The notes: a model not told the origin generated them from the sequence alone. DNA of 32,418 bases from Butyrivibrio sp. (GCA_024690635.1 JAILOW010000014.1:1-32418); one strand, 5' to 3'; counted from the first letter of the stretch, positions 22,741-32,270 are shown. Program-made: numbers and translations.

Positions 22741-24451
22741 TGCCGCTCACCTCCTTGTGTGTATTGTGATGCTCGCGTTTCATCTCATACATTCTGCTGT
22801 CCGCAAGCATGTAAACCTCCTGAGCCGATCCTGTGGGGACCTCGTAGCTGTAAGCGTAGCCGTAGGAAGCACTGTAGGAAAAGACCTGTTCCTTGCGGTT
22901 CCATTCGTTGAGCATTGAGTAAAACTCGTGGATGCGGCGGGTACAGCTGGTGGCGTGTTCATCCGTCATGATAACTATGAACTCATCGCCGCCCATTCGA
23001 CCTATGAGATTAGCATCCCAGAAGCAATCGGTAAGTATGGTTGAAAAGCCGGTCAGAAGGCGGTCGCCCTCGTGATGGCCGTATTGGTCGTTGACTTCCT
23101 TTAACCTGTTAAGGTCAAGGCTGATGATGGTGTAAGGCCTGTGATCGCCGGAGAGTATATCCATTACCTGCTCGCAGCGGGCTCTGTTGGAAAGACCTGT
23201 GAGTGAATCGTTAAATGCCAGATTGGTAAGTTTTTTCTGCAGGTTGTCCATGTTGGAATTCTGAATATTGTACAAAAGATAACTCACAAGAAGACCGGAA
23301 ACAAAGATCACCGCGCCTACTGTAAAGCCGTCAAGCCGTGCGTAGGATTCGCCCTTTGTGCTGAAATATTTTTCGTAGTTGTAGATCGCAATATCCACAA
23401 GGGAAAGCAGCATAAAGATGACCATTCCCGCCAGAAAAACATTCTCTGTGGTGAGGACGATCTTGCCTGTTTCTTTTCTTTTATCAAAATAATCACGGGC
23501 AATAGTAAACAGACAGAACAATGTCTCTATCAGTGCCATGCTGTGCAAAAGACCCGTAAAATCAGAAATCTTGCTGACACCGGTGAAACAAAGAGCCGCC
23601 ATTGACAGGAAAACCGCGATGTTCACAACGAACATGACTCTGAAAGCTTTTTTGGCTCTGCCACCGAACGCGGACATAAGATAACCCAAAAGAGCTGTGG
23701 GAATATTGAACAGTGAGGAATACTCGCAGATAGTGTTAAGGTAGGCGTTGCCCGTCAGATAATCAATAAGACCGTAGTAGGAATAATTGTAGATTCCAAG
23801 AAGCAGGGAGATAAATCCGCAGAAAAAGAGCCTCAGGTCATTGTGGTGATAGATCACAAGGTAGGGCGAAAGTATCATGAGGATCAGGCCCAGCAGTATC
23901 AGGAAGGTACCGAATAACAAATTCACCCTCATGGTAAGTGTTCGCTTAATAAATATTCCGGATCGGTCGCCTATGTACATGTTAAAAAGACCGGAAAAAG
24001 AACCGTTGCAGGTGCCGGTGAGAGTGATCTCTAACTGTTTGCCGGTGGCTCCGGTGCCTAAGGGGATTGCGTGATAGCGCTTGGGAACGGTGCGTCCTGC
24101 GCCGTAATAATCATGACCGAAAGCGTAGATCTTTCTGCCGTCTACGGCGACATCAACTATCGCGTGGATGGAGTAGAACATGATGCAGGGATTGTCCACA
24201 CCGATGTCGGGAATCTCTCTTGAAAGGCGTATCACTTCTCCTGTATTCACGATGCCCACAGGAGCCTTGGCAAGCTCGGATGCATCCAGCTTTTCTCCGT
24301 TTTTGGATATGCTCCACTTGTCATTTAAAGTGTAAACGCAGTAATCGGGCGTGACGATGGCTTCATAGGAAAAAACTACAGCCATGATCGTAATAAGCAC
24401 CAGGATTACTGCGATGTATTTGTCATATCTATGATAATTCCAATATTTCAT
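22733..24451 (-). CDS. Membrane diguanylate cyclase, GGDEF domain, paralogue (572 aa)
   Basis: Same plan as the downstream neighbour: one N-terminal membrane segment (about 10-31), an extracytoplasmic domain (about 35-175) with a similar VAVDGRKIYAFG / AIPLG pattern, multiple hydrophobic segments, and a C-terminal GGDEF domain with GRMGGDEF (GGDEF at 487-491) and LDLNRLKEVNDQ. It is predicted to be active and again lacks the RxxD inhibitory site. It is first in the minus-strand operon and overlaps the second gene by 8 bases. GAGGGA lies upstream of the ATG. The two genes probably arose by tandem duplication and then diverged mostly in the sensor part. The signal is unknown. Confidence 0.9.
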   Translation of the reverse strand: MKYWNYHRYDKYIAVILVLITIMAVVFSYEAIVTPDYCVYTLNDKWSISKNGEKLDASELAKAPVGIVNTGEVIRLSREIPDIGVDNPCIMFYSIHAIVDVAVDGRKIYAFGHDYYGAGRTVPKRYHAIPLGTGATGKQLEITLTGTCNGSFSGLFNMYIGDRSGIFIKRTLTMRVNLLFGTFLILLGLILMILSPYLVIYHHNDLRLFFCGFISLLLGIYNYSYYGLIDYLTGNAYLNTICEYSSLFNIPTALLGYLMSAFGGRAKKAFRVMFVVNIAVFLSMAALCFTGVSKISDFTGLLHSMALIETLFCLFTIARDYFDKRKETGKIVLTTENVFLAGMVIFMLLSLVDIAIYNYEKYFSTKGESYARLDGFTVGAVIFVSGLLVSYLLYNIQNSNMDNLQKKLTNLAFNDSLTGLSNRARCEQVMDILSGDHRPYTIISLDLNRLKEVNDQYGHHEGDRLLTGFSTILTDCFWDANLIGRMGGDEFIVIMTDEHATSCTRRIHEFYSMLNEWNRKEQVFSYSASYGYAYSYEVPTGSAQEVYMLADSRMYEMKREHHNTHKEVSGNA

Positions 24452-24517
24452 ACACTATCCCTCATGTTAACATACATAATTAGTATATATCCTATACCAC
24501 AAAATTCCTAGTAATTA

Positions 24518-24546
24518 TTCACAAACAGAGCGGTTTGGGCTATTAT
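24518..24546 (+). promoter_or_regulatory. cca promoter, giving a leaderless mRNA
   Basis: TTCACA (24518-24523), a 17-base spacer, then TATTAT (24541-24546). Six bases separate the -10 from the ATG at 24553, so the transcript should begin at or next to the start codon. It is divergent from the cyclase operon starting at 24451. Confidence 0.6.
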
Positions 24547-24552
24547 GATGGT

Positions 24553-25917
24553 ATGAAGATAAGCATGCCCGATAATGCAAAAAAGATATTGGACACCCTC
24601 CACAAGGCAGGATATGAGGCCTACATCGTGGGAGGCTGCGTACGAGATGCACTTCTTGGGAGAACTCCCGAGGATTGGGACATAACAACCGGTGCTGAGC
24701 CCTTTCAGGTAAAAAAGCTGTTTCGAAGGACCATTGACACCGGCATTGAGCACGGAACCGTTACAGTCATGATGGGAGATGAGGGTTACGAGATCACCAC
24801 CTACAGACTGGACGGCAAATATGAGGATTCCAGACACCCCAGCAGCGTGACCTTTACAAGGGACCTGACAGAGGACATGAAGCGCCGGGATTTTACCATA
24901 AACGCCATGGCCTACAATGACGAAGAAGGTCTGGTTGACAGATTCGGCGGTGTGGAAGACATACATAAGCGCATCATCAGGTGCGTTGGCGATCCCATGG
25001 AAAGGTTTGGCGAGGATGCTCTCAGGATCATGAGAGCCGTTAGATTCTCCGCCCAGCTGGACTATGAGATAGACGCAGATACGAAAGCCGCCATAAAAGA
25101 GCTTTCTCCAACCCTTGAAAAGATAAGTGCCGAGAGGATACAGACGGAGCTGGTGAAGCTTCTTTTATCCGATCATCCCGAAAAACTAAAGGATGCATAC
25201 GAGCTTGGTATCACAAAAGTGGTGCTGCCCGAGTTTGACAGATGCATGGATACGCCTCAGAACAATCCTCATCACGCCTACAGCGTTGGGGAGCATATCC
25301 TTAAATCTCTGGGCTTCGTGCGCTCCGACAGGATACTTCGCCTTACGATGCTCTTTCATGATATGGCAAAGCCCATGATGCACACCGTGGACAGCGAGGG
25401 AGTATCGCACTTTAAAGGCCACGCTGAAAAAGGCGCAGAAGTTGCAAAAGACATTTTCAGACGCCTGAAGTTTGACAGAGATACCATGGACAGGGTCTGC
25501 AACCTTATCAGATTCCATGATGACAGATTCCCTGCGGAGGCAAGGTGCGTTCGAAGAGCCATGAACAGAGTGGGAGAGGATTTCCCCTACCTTTTGGAAG
25601 TCAGATATGCGGACACCATGGCCCAGAGCGACTACTACAGGGATGAAAAATTAAAGCTCATTGCAGACACAAAGAGTGTCTATGAGGATATACTAAAGAA
25701 AAACGAATGCGTTAATCTAAAGGATTTGTCCGTAAACGGCAAGGATCTTATTGCTCTTGGGGTTGCCCCCGGCAGAGAGATCGGACAGATCCTTAAGGCT
25801 ATGCTCGAAGAAGTAATAGATGAGCCGTCCCGTAACAGCAGGGACTATCTGCTTGATCCGGAAAACTTTGCAAGGTACGCCGGAAAAAGCAACGAGGGGA
25901 AAAGAAATGATCAATAA
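24553..25917 (+). CDS. cca: CCA-adding tRNA nucleotidyltransferase with HD domain (454 aa)
   Basis: The class II nucleotidyltransferase head has the GG motif (YIVGGCVRDALLG, Gly27-Gly28) and catalytic Asp41 and Asp43 in PEDWDITT, followed by the RRDFTINAMAY and ERIQTEL elements of the neck. A C-terminal HD domain (LFHDMAKP ... HAEKGAEVAKDI) is typical of clostridial enzymes. The enzyme adds or repairs the 3' CCA of tRNAs. No ribosome site is seen; the ATG at 24553 is chosen because it matches the predicted transcription start, and a TTG 18 bases upstream lies within the promoter. It overlaps the next gene by 11 bases. Confidence 0.93.
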   Translation: MKISMPDNAKKILDTLHKAGYEAYIVGGCVRDALLGRTPEDWDITTGAEPFQVKKLFRRTIDTGIEHGTVTVMMGDEGYEITTYRLDGKYEDSRHPSSVTFTRDLTEDMKRRDFTINAMAYNDEEGLVDRFGGVEDIHKRIIRCVGDPMERFGEDALRIMRAVRFSAQLDYEIDADTKAAIKELSPTLEKISAERIQTELVKLLLSDHPEKLKDAYELGITKVVLPEFDRCMDTPQNNPHHAYSVGEHILKSLGFVRSDRILRLTMLFHDMAKPMMHTVDSEGVSHFKGHAEKGAEVAKDIFRRLKFDRDTMDRVCNLIRFHDDRFPAEARCVRRAMNRVGEDFPYLLEVRYADTMAQSDYYRDEKLKLIADTKSVYEDILKKNECVNLKDLSVNGKDLIALGVAPGREIGQILKAMLEEVIDEPSRNSRDYLLDPENFARYAGKSNEGKRNDQ

Positions 25918-27643
25918 TAAAAAGCTCAGAGCATTATCAGCCGTCGTAATGGCCATGGTTACAGCCTTTGTTTTCTTAAGGCCTGTTACCGTGTTTGCAG
26001 GAAACGGAGAAAAAGTGGTATCCCTTATCGGCAAATACGATTCTGCGGATACAGCGGCCATTCGCTCTGTGGACACCGACAAAAAGCTCATAAGGTTCAG
26101 AAATCATGCTACCGGCAAAACCTATACACTTTCCTATGACAACACCAGCATGATCTACGACGGAAGAGGAACGCCTCTTTCCGCATCACTACTGGAGCCA
26201 GGACAGATCGTTGATGTTACCTTCTTAAAGAGCACCAAGCATGTCACCACTTTGTATGTCTCAAAAGACGCCTGGGTCCTTGATGAAACCAGAGATCATG
26301 AGCTTGTTAGAGGCGACGGAACAGCGAAAGTAAAGGGTGAAACCTACAAGATCGACGCAAGGACGCTGGTTCTTGCTGATGATGACCTGGCTCTTGCAGA
26401 GGACATTCTTGCAACAGATCAGGTAAAGATATCCGGCATCGGCAAGGATATCTACAGCGTAGTTGTAACAGGAGGCCATGGATATGTGAGCCTTTCATCG
26501 GATACAGTTGAGGATCACAGCCTTGTGGGCGCATGGCTTGAACTTGACAATGCGGTTATCCACAAGATATCTCCCAACATGCTTCTTAGCGCACCTGAGG
26601 GAGAATACACCCTTCAGATCCTTGGTAACGGCGCAAGCTACCAGCAGGAAGTAAAGATCGCAAGAAATCAGGAGACCGTTGTAGACACCGGTTCAGTCAA
26701 GATCTCCAAGCCCAAGGAAGGACTTGTTACCTTTGACGTAACGCCTGAAACTGCAGAAGTATTTGTGGACGGAGAAAAGGTCCTTACAGGTGTTTCCCAG
26801 ACTGTCAGATACGGCTATCACAACCTGAAGGTCATGGCAGAGGGCTATGAGACTCAGGATAAATACCTCAAGGTAGGAACTCCCAAGTCAGTAGTAAGGA
26901 TCGAGCTTGAAAAAGACAAATCCTCTTCCGGAACTGCTTCGGCAACGGCAAGCTCCTCCGGAAAGAGCGGAGATGACAGCAGCTCATCTCATAAGAGCCT
27001 TGGTGTTTCAAGAGGAGACGGCTCCATAGCCAACAAATCTTCCTCTGCTTCTTCTGCATCCACCAAGCCCGGTAAGGTCAGCGACAATGATTCTTCCGGA
27101 ACCACAACAACGAATAAAGTTATTAAGGGCTACAAAATCTATATCGACGAGCCTTCGGGCGCCGAGGTATATTTTGACGGCAACTACATAGGAATGGCTC
27201 CCACCAACACTCCCAAGATATCGGGAACCCACGAGATCATTCTGAAAAAACACGGATACAAGACTAAGAGTTACAGGATCAGCATAGACAAAGAAGAGAC
27301 GGATCTAAAGTACACCTTCCCGGATCTTGTAAAAGACAATAGCGACTCCGGCGAATCCGACAAGGACTCAGGCAATGGTTCAGGCAAAGGCGGCGGAGAG
27401 GGGACTTCCGTGCCTGTATCGGATGCAACAACTTCCGACACCACTCCTTCCGGAGATGTGGACGATTCGGACAAAACAGGTGATACCGGAAAAACAGACG
27501 ACACAGAAAAGCAGGACGAGGATGAAACTTCGGGAAAAGATAACACCTCAGGGGACAGCCACAGTGGCCCGTCTCTGGGCTTTGTGGAAGAACCCGGAAG
27601 CACTGCAGGTGATGCCGAGGATCCGGAATCAGGAGAGGACTAA
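25907..27643 (+). CDS. Secreted PEGA-domain protein with acidic low-complexity tail (578 aa)
   Basis: A signal peptide spans 1-31 (basic NNKK, hydrophobic core, TVFA before the cut). A beta-rich region of unknown family fills about 35-270. Two PEGA-like repeats follow at about 274-330 (PETAEVFVDGEKVLTG) and 407-465 (PSGAEVYFDGNYIGMAP), linked by a Ser-rich stretch. The C-terminal 110 residues are rich in Asp, Ser, Gly, Lys and Thr. PEGA domains occur on surface proteins of many bacteria; binding partners are mostly unknown. I chose the ATG at 25907 because GAGGGGA is 6 bases upstream and the signal peptide then starts correctly; the earlier in-frame ATG at 25820 lies well inside cca. Confidence 0.82.
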   Translation: MINNKKLRALSAVVMAMVTAFVFLRPVTVFAGNGEKVVSLIGKYDSADTAAIRSVDTDKKLIRFRNHATGKTYTLSYDNTSMIYDGRGTPLSASLLEPGQIVDVTFLKSTKHVTTLYVSKDAWVLDETRDHELVRGDGTAKVKGETYKIDARTLVLADDDLALAEDILATDQVKISGIGKDIYSVVVTGGHGYVSLSSDTVEDHSLVGAWLELDNAVIHKISPNMLLSAPEGEYTLQILGNGASYQQEVKIARNQETVVDTGSVKISKPKEGLVTFDVTPETAEVFVDGEKVLTGVSQTVRYGYHNLKVMAEGYETQDKYLKVGTPKSVVRIELEKDKSSSGTASATASSSGKSGDDSSSSHKSLGVSRGDGSIANKSSSASSASTKPGKVSDNDSSGTTTTNKVIKGYKIYIDEPSGAEVYFDGNYIGMAPTNTPKISGTHEIILKKHGYKTKSYRISIDKEETDLKYTFPDLVKDNSDSGESDKDSGNGSGKGGGEGTSVPVSDATTSDTTPSGDVDDSDKTGDTGKTDDTEKQDEDETSGKDNTSGDSHSGPSLGFVEEPGSTAGDAEDPESGED

Positions 27644-27647
27644 AACA

Positions 27648-27887
27648 ATGAGACTTGATAAATACCTTAAGGTCACACGACTTATCAAAAGAAGGACTGT
27701 GGCCAATGAAGCCTGTGATGCAGGAAGAGTTCAGATAAACGGAAAGCCCGCCAAGGCATCCACTGATGTAAAGGTGGGAGACAAGATCACCATAGCCTTT
27801 GGTAACAAGGACGTAAACGTGGAGGTTTTGGACGTTCAGGAGACCATCCACAAGGAAGATGTGGGTAATCTCTACAAGTACATCTGA
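27648..27887 (+). CDS. rqcP: S4-domain ribosome quality-control protein RqcP (YabO), 79 aa
   Basis: A minimal S4 RNA-binding domain: MRLDKYLKVTRLIKRRTVAN, then GRVQINGKPAKAS and KVGDKITI. RqcP/YabO binds the 50S subunit and helps RqcH add alanine tails to stalled nascent chains. The longer reading frame from 27375 is in a different frame from the PEGA gene, and only the part from 27648 is protein-like. AGGAGAGG at about 27631-27638 lies inside the end of the PEGA gene, giving a 4-base intergenic gap and probable coupling. Confidence 0.93.
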   Translation: MRLDKYLKVTRLIKRRTVANEACDAGRVQINGKPAKASTDVKVGDKITIAFGNKDVNVEVLDVQETIHKEDVGNLYKYI

Positions 27888-27888
27888 A

Positions 27889-27918
27889 TTGACAGGTCCA
27901 AAAACCCTGTATTACAAT
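27889..27918 (+). promoter_or_regulatory. Promoter upstream of divIC
   Basis: TTGACA (27889-27894), an 18-base spacer, then TACAAT (27913-27918). It starts two bases after the rqcP stop, so divIC and perhaps the genes after it have their own transcription start near 27925. Confidence 0.72.
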
Positions 27919-27955
27919 TATTTAAAGAACTTTTAACCTAAGATGAGGGAAATTT

Positions 27956-28267
27956 ATGGCTGGTAAAGCACGCTACAAAAGGCGTCGATTCCAGAACAGA
28001 GCGGGAATCCTGCTGGCAACGGTTGTAGTCCTTATACTGGTGGCGGTTGTTTCCATCAAGAGTGTGGGACTTAAACAAAAAGCTGATGAACTTCAGGGAA
28101 GGGAAGAATCCCTTCAGGAGCAGATAGAGGCAGAAGAGGCCAGAGGCGAGGAGATCGCTGAGTTCGATAAGTACACCGAGACGCGTAAATACATAGAGGA
28201 TACCGCCAAGGACAAGCTTGGACTGGTTTATCCCGGTGAGATCATTTTCAGAAATTCGGACAATTGA
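27956..28267 (+). CDS. divIC: Septum formation initiator, DivIC/FtsB-like (103 aa)
   Basis: A short basic cytoplasmic start (KARYKRRRFQNR) is followed by one membrane segment at about 17-36, a coiled coil (KQKADELQGREESLQEQIE) and the conserved end DTAKDKLGLVYPGEIIF. DivIC works with FtsL and DivIB in the division septum. The gene order rqcP-divIC-tilS-hpt-ftsH matches the Bacillus cluster, supporting the name. GATGAGGGA precedes the ATG. Confidence 0.93.
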   Translation: MAGKARYKRRRFQNRAGILLATVVVLILVAVVSIKSVGLKQKADELQGREESLQEQIEAEEARGEEIAEFDKYTETRKYIEDTAKDKLGLVYPGEIIFRNSDN

Positions 28268-28278
28268 TATAACGACCC

Positions 28279-28317
28279 GGCGCAGACGTCGATACGGACC
28301 ACGTATAAGTCTGCGCC
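28279..28317 (+). terminator. Stem-loop between divIC and tilS
   Basis: GGCGCAGAC (28279-28287) pairs with GTCTGCGCC (28309-28317), with an inner ATACG/CGTAT stem. The tail TTTAGTTTTAT is T-rich but interrupted. It probably terminates part of the divIC transcription, with read-through or a weak promoter serving tilS. Confidence 0.65.
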
Positions 28318-28352
28318 TTTAGTTTTATAAACGAAGGCTTTTTTCAGAGTAT

Positions 28353-29750
28353 ATGTACAGATTTGAAGCAAAGGTTCTGAACTACATACAGAAAAACGAA
28401 CTTCTTGAAGCTTCCGACAAAGTCCTGGTGGGCTTTTCCGGAGGGGCGGACTCACTTGCCCTTTTGTCGGTTCTTGAGGAGCTTCACAGAGTGCTTGGAA
28501 TCTCCCTTTTGGCGGTCCATGTCAATCATGGCATCCGTCCCGAGGCAGGAGAGGACGAGGCTTTCTGCAGGGAATTTTGTGAAAAGCTTGAGATCTCGTT
28601 CTTTTCTGTAAAAGAGGATGTGCCCGCTCTTGCAAAGAGTCTTAAGCTCACAGAGGAAGAGGCGGGGCGCAAGGTTCGCTACGATACCTTTGACCGAATC
28701 GCAAAGGAGCAAAACGCAAACAGGATCGCCATAGCTCACCATCAAAATGACGCCGCGGAGACTCTTCTTATGAATCTCTTTCGCGGAAGCGGCATGCGGG
28801 GAGCTGCTGCGATCCGTGCCAAGAGAGAAAACATCATCAGGCCCCTTCTATGCGTCACCAGAAAGGAAATTGAGGATTACCTTTCGGAAAAAGAGCTGTC
28901 TTTTTGCGTGGATGCTACGAATGAGGAGAACATCCATACCAGAAACATCATAAGAAACAAGATACTGCCTGTTGCTGAAAGCGAAGTGAACAATAAAGCT
29001 GTGGAGCATCTTGCGTCCACGGCTGTGATGCTTGAAAAGGCAGAAAATTATGTGAGGAAAGTGGCACAGGAGGTCTTTGATGAAGTATCAAGGACCGAAA
29101 AAGACAAGGTCACTCTGGATGTGAACAGACTTCTTTTATACGAGGAGATAATCCGCGAATATGTGGTGCTTCTTAGCTTTGAGCGGCTGGTGCGTGCCAG
29201 AAAGGATATTACCCATGCTCATGTGGAAGCGGTCCTTTCTCTTATGAATACTACCGTAGGCAGCAGCTACGCTGACCTTCCCTATTCACTTGTTGCCAAA
29301 AGAAATTACGGGGAGCTGACTATAGAAAAAAAGAAGGAAGTTTCCGCAGAAAATGTGGCCATTCCTGTCAGAGCCCGCATGGGGGAAACTACAGAGTTTT
29401 CAGTGCCCGGTCTTGGATGTGTTACAGCAAGGGTTTTTCCAAAAGAAAATGAGACAGACTTTCCCACAGACCGATATACGAAATGGTTTGATTATGGTAG
29501 AATACAAGAAGTCGTTTTCAGGACTAGAGATTCACAAGACTACATATGCATAGAGCAGGGCGGGGGGATTTGCAAAAAAGCATTAAACAAGCTCATGACG
29601 GATGAAAAGATCCCGAAGGATGTCAGGGATGATATCTACATACTGGCTAAGGGGAGCGAGGTTTTATGGGTGCCCGGAGTCAGGATGAGCGGAGCCTTCA
29701 AGGTTGACCCTGAAACAAAAGAAATATTAGAGATCAGTATCAAAAAGTAA
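28353..29750 (+). CDS. tilS: tRNA(Ile)-lysidine synthetase (465 aa)
   Basis: TilS attaches lysine to C34 of the tRNA-Ile CAU anticodon, changing both its codon and amino-acid identity. The PP-loop ATP site SGGADS is at 29-34, followed by AVHVNHGIRPEAGEDE and the HHQNDAAETLLMNLFRG motif near 128-144. The C-terminal domain (WFDYGRI ... LWVPGVRMS) is the usual lysidine-synthetase tail. Size is normal. The ribosome site is weak: GAAGG lies about 15 bases upstream. Essential gene; 17 bases separate it from hpt. Confidence 0.95.
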   Translation: MYRFEAKVLNYIQKNELLEASDKVLVGFSGGADSLALLSVLEELHRVLGISLLAVHVNHGIRPEAGEDEAFCREFCEKLEISFFSVKEDVPALAKSLKLTEEEAGRKVRYDTFDRIAKEQNANRIAIAHHQNDAAETLLMNLFRGSGMRGAAAIRAKRENIIRPLLCVTRKEIEDYLSEKELSFCVDATNEENIHTRNIIRNKILPVAESEVNNKAVEHLASTAVMLEKAENYVRKVAQEVFDEVSRTEKDKVTLDVNRLLLYEEIIREYVVLLSFERLVRARKDITHAHVEAVLSLMNTTVGSSYADLPYSLVAKRNYGELTIEKKKEVSAENVAIPVRARMGETTEFSVPGLGCVTARVFPKENETDFPTDRYTKWFDYGRIQEVVFRTRDSQDYICIEQGGGICKKALNKLMTDEKIPKDVRDDIYILAKGSEVLWVPGVRMSGAFKVDPETKEILEISIKK

Positions 29751-29767
29751 TAACGGAGGATTTTTCA

Positions 29768-30292
29768 ATGGCTGAATCAATTCGCAAATTAGTATCTGAG
29801 GAAGAGATCGACAAGAGGATCAAGGAACTGGGTGAGACCATCAGCAGAGACTACGCGGGTGAGACTGTTCACCTTGTATGCGTGCTCAAGGGTGGTGTTT
29901 TCTTTATGTGTGAGCTTGCAAAGCGCATCACTGTTCCCGTTACCATGGACTTCATGTCAGCTTCCAGCTACGGCAGCTCCACCAAGTCAAGCGGAGTTGT
30001 AAAGATCGTAAAGGATCTTGATGAGCCCCTCAAGGACAGACACGTGCTCATCGTTGAGGATATTGTTGATTCCGGAAGAACTCTTTCCTATCTTATAAAG
30101 ATGCTTGGGGACAGAGGTCCTGCCAGCATCAAGCTCTGCACACTTCTTGATAAGCCTGAGCGCAGAGTAACTGACGTAAAGGTTGATTACACAGGCTTTG
30201 AGATCCCTGATGAGTTCGTTGTGGGATATGGCCTTGACTACGATCAGAGATACAGAAATCTTCCTTATATCGGAGTTGTAGAGTTTAACTGA
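29768..30292 (+). CDS. hpt: Hypoxanthine phosphoribosyltransferase (174 aa)
   Basis: This purine salvage enzyme joins hypoxanthine or guanine to PRPP. The PRPP-binding loop [14 protein letters not shown] is at about 93-106, the base-binding [11 protein letters not shown] region near 128-138, and the flexible loop around SASSYG at about 64-69. GGAGG lies upstream of the ATG. Placement between tilS and ftsH is the conserved Firmicute order. Confidence 0.95.
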   Translation: MAESIRKLVSEEEIDKRIKELGETISRDYAGETVHLVCVLKGGVFFMCELAKRITVPVTMDFMSASSYGSSTKSSGVVKIVKDLDEPLKDRHVLIVEDIVDSGRTLSYLIKMLGDRGPASIKLCTLLDKPERRVTDVKVDYTGFEIPDEFVVGYGLDYDQRYRNLPYIGVVEFN

Positions 30293-30326
30293 TCTAAAGC
30301 TGATCAAAAATAAAGGGGTTAAGAAG

Positions 30327-32186
30327 TTGAATCGTTCCAGAAATTTTAATTCTATTTTTTTCTTTGTTGTGATACTTCTTTTTGGGGTAGTGATACTGGA
30401 GTACAGCAAAGGGCTTTTAACTGCGGGCAGTAACGTCTATTCCAGAAACAATCTCGAAAGAGATGTTGAAGCGGGAACTGTCAGGCGGGTTGTTATCATG
30501 CCCAATGCCGAGACACCCACAGGTTCCGTCAAGGTTAGCTTTTCTGACGGAAGCGATGATGTGTCATTTTATTCCACAGACGTGATATCCATCGAGGACT
30601 ACCTTACACAAAAGGACATTTTGGTTGAGGTAAAAGACATTCCATCTGAGAATGTTCTTATCAACGGCATCATTCCCATTATCGTGGGCGTTATAGTTAT
30701 GGTCTTCATGTTCTCCATGTTTACCAATATGCAGAACGCAGGTTCAGGCAATAACAAGATGATGAACTTCGGCAAGAGCCGCGCAAGGATGTCCACAGGA
30801 GATGACAACAAGGTCAAGCTCGACGACGTAGCGGGACTTAAAGAGGAAAAAGAACAGCTTGCCGAGATCATAGAGTTTTTAAAGGACCCTGAGAAATTTA
30901 CCAAGGTTGGAGCAAGGATCCCCAAGGGGGTACTTCTTGAGGGTGCTCCCGGAACAGGTAAGACCCTTCTTGCAAGAGCCGTTGCCGGAGAAGCGGGGGT
31001 TCCTTTCTTTAGCATTTCAGGTTCCGATTTTGTAGAGATGTTCGTAGGTGTGGGTGCTTCCAGAGTAAGAGACCTTTTTGCGGAAGCAAAAAAGAATTCA
31101 CCCTGTATCGTATTCATTGACGAGATAGATGCCGTTGCCAGAAGGCGTGGAACCGGTATGGGCGGCGGACACGATGAGAGAGAGCAGACTCTGAACCAGA
31201 TGCTGGTTGAGATGGACGGTTTTGGTGTCAACGAGGGCATTATCGTTATGGCAGCCACCAACCGTGTGGATATACTTGATCCTGCCATATTAAGACCCGG
31301 CCGATTTGACCGTAAGATCACAGTTTCAAGACCTGACATCGGCGGACGTGAGGAAATTCTCAAGGTTCATGCAAGAAACAAGCCTCTTGCTGAGGATGTA
31401 AACATCAAGCAGGTAGCTCAGACCACAGCAGGCTTTACAGGAGCGGATCTTGAGAACCTTCTGAATGAATCAGCCATTAACGCTGCGGTGGACAACAGAC
31501 AGTTCATCAAACAGGAAGACATAAACAAAGCCTTTATCCAGGTTGGAATCGGTACTGAGAAACACAGCAGGATCATTTCCGACAAAGAAAAGAAGATCAC
31601 CGCATACCACGAGACAGGGCATGCGATCCTCTTCCATGTACTTCCCGAAGTGGGACCTGTGCACACAATATCCATCATTCCCACGGGCCTTGGGGCAGCA
31701 GGCTACACTATGCCTCTTCCCGAAAATGATGATATGTTCCTTACAAAGAGAAAGATGCTTGAAGATATCATGGTTTCCCTCGGCGGCAGGATCGCAGAGG
31801 AGATCGTATTCGGTGATATTACAACCGGCGCTTCAAGCGATATCAGAAAAGCCACACAGGAAGCCAGAAGCATGGTTACCAAGTATGGCATGTCAGGAAA
31901 CATCGGTGTTGTCAACTACGACGACAACGAAGAAGATGTATTCATCGGATATGATATCTCTCACAGAAAGAATCATTCCGAGCTGGTAGCAGGTGAGATT
32001 GACAAAGAGGTCAGGACCATCATTGACAAATGCTACAAGAAGGCTAAAGAGATCATTCTCCGGTACGAGGATGTGCTCCACAAGAGCGCGGAGCTCCTTA
32101 TTGAAAAGGAGAAGCTCGGAAGAGAAGAGTTCGAAGCCTTATTCGAAGGACACACCATTACAGAGGATGTGGACATCGAGATTTGA
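30327..32186 (+). CDS. ftsH: ATP-dependent zinc metalloprotease FtsH (619 aa)
   Basis: This membrane AAA+ protease degrades membrane and short-lived proteins. Two membrane segments (about 9-25 and 112-133) flank a small outer domain. The AAA module has Walker A GAPGTGKT (206-213), Walker B IVFIDE (261-266) and the arginine-finger region RPGRFDR. The zinc site HETGH is at 428-432, with the third ligand Asp in [13 protein letters not shown]. The start is TTG at 30327, supported by AAAGGGG (30312-30318) 8 bases before it; the next ATG would remove the first membrane segment. It is the last gene of the tilS-hpt-ftsH run. Confidence 0.96.
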   Translation: MNRSRNFNSIFFFVVILLFGVVILEYSKGLLTAGSNVYSRNNLERDVEAGTVRRVVIMPNAETPTGSVKVSFSDGSDDVSFYSTDVISIEDYLTQKDILVEVKDIPSENVLINGIIPIIVGVIVMVFMFSMFTNMQNAGSGNNKMMNFGKSRARMSTGDDNKVKLDDVAGLKEEKEQLAEIIEFLKDPEKFTKVGARIPKGVLLEGAPGTGKTLLARAVAGEAGVPFFSISGSDFVEMFVGVGASRVRDLFAEAKKNSPCIVFIDEIDAVARRRGTGMGGGHDEREQTLNQMLVEMDGFGVNEGIIVMAATNRVDILDPAILRPGRFDRKITVSRPDIGGREEILKVHARNKPLAEDVNIKQVAQTTAGFTGADLENLLNESAINAAVDNRQFIKQEDINKAFIQVGIGTEKHSRIISDKEKKITAYHETGHAILFHVLPEVGPVHTISIIPTGLGAAGYTMPLPENDDMFLTKRKMLEDIMVSLGGRIAEEIVFGDITTGASSDIRKATQEARSMVTKYGMSGNIGVVNYDDNEEDVFIGYDISHRKNHSELVAGEIDKEVRTIIDKCYKKAKEIILRYEDVLHKSAELLIEKEKLGREEFEALFEGHTITEDVDIEI

Positions 32187-32270
32187 TTGTGAAAAATGCA
32201 CAAAAACTCCACTCTGTTTTTGACAAATTTGTGAAGTATTGGTCTTTACGGGTATATGAGGGGATGTTAG

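Noticed and set aside
24535..24552. TTG start for cca at 24535
   Set aside because: It overlaps the predicted -10 and would precede the transcription start; no ribosome site.
25820..25906. Earlier start for the PEGA protein
   Set aside because: It lies deep inside cca, lacks a ribosome site, and would bury the signal peptide behind 29 residues.
30599..31363. Minus-strand frame of 254 codons
   Set aside because: It is the antisense of the highly conserved ftsH AAA domain, an effect of codon bias.
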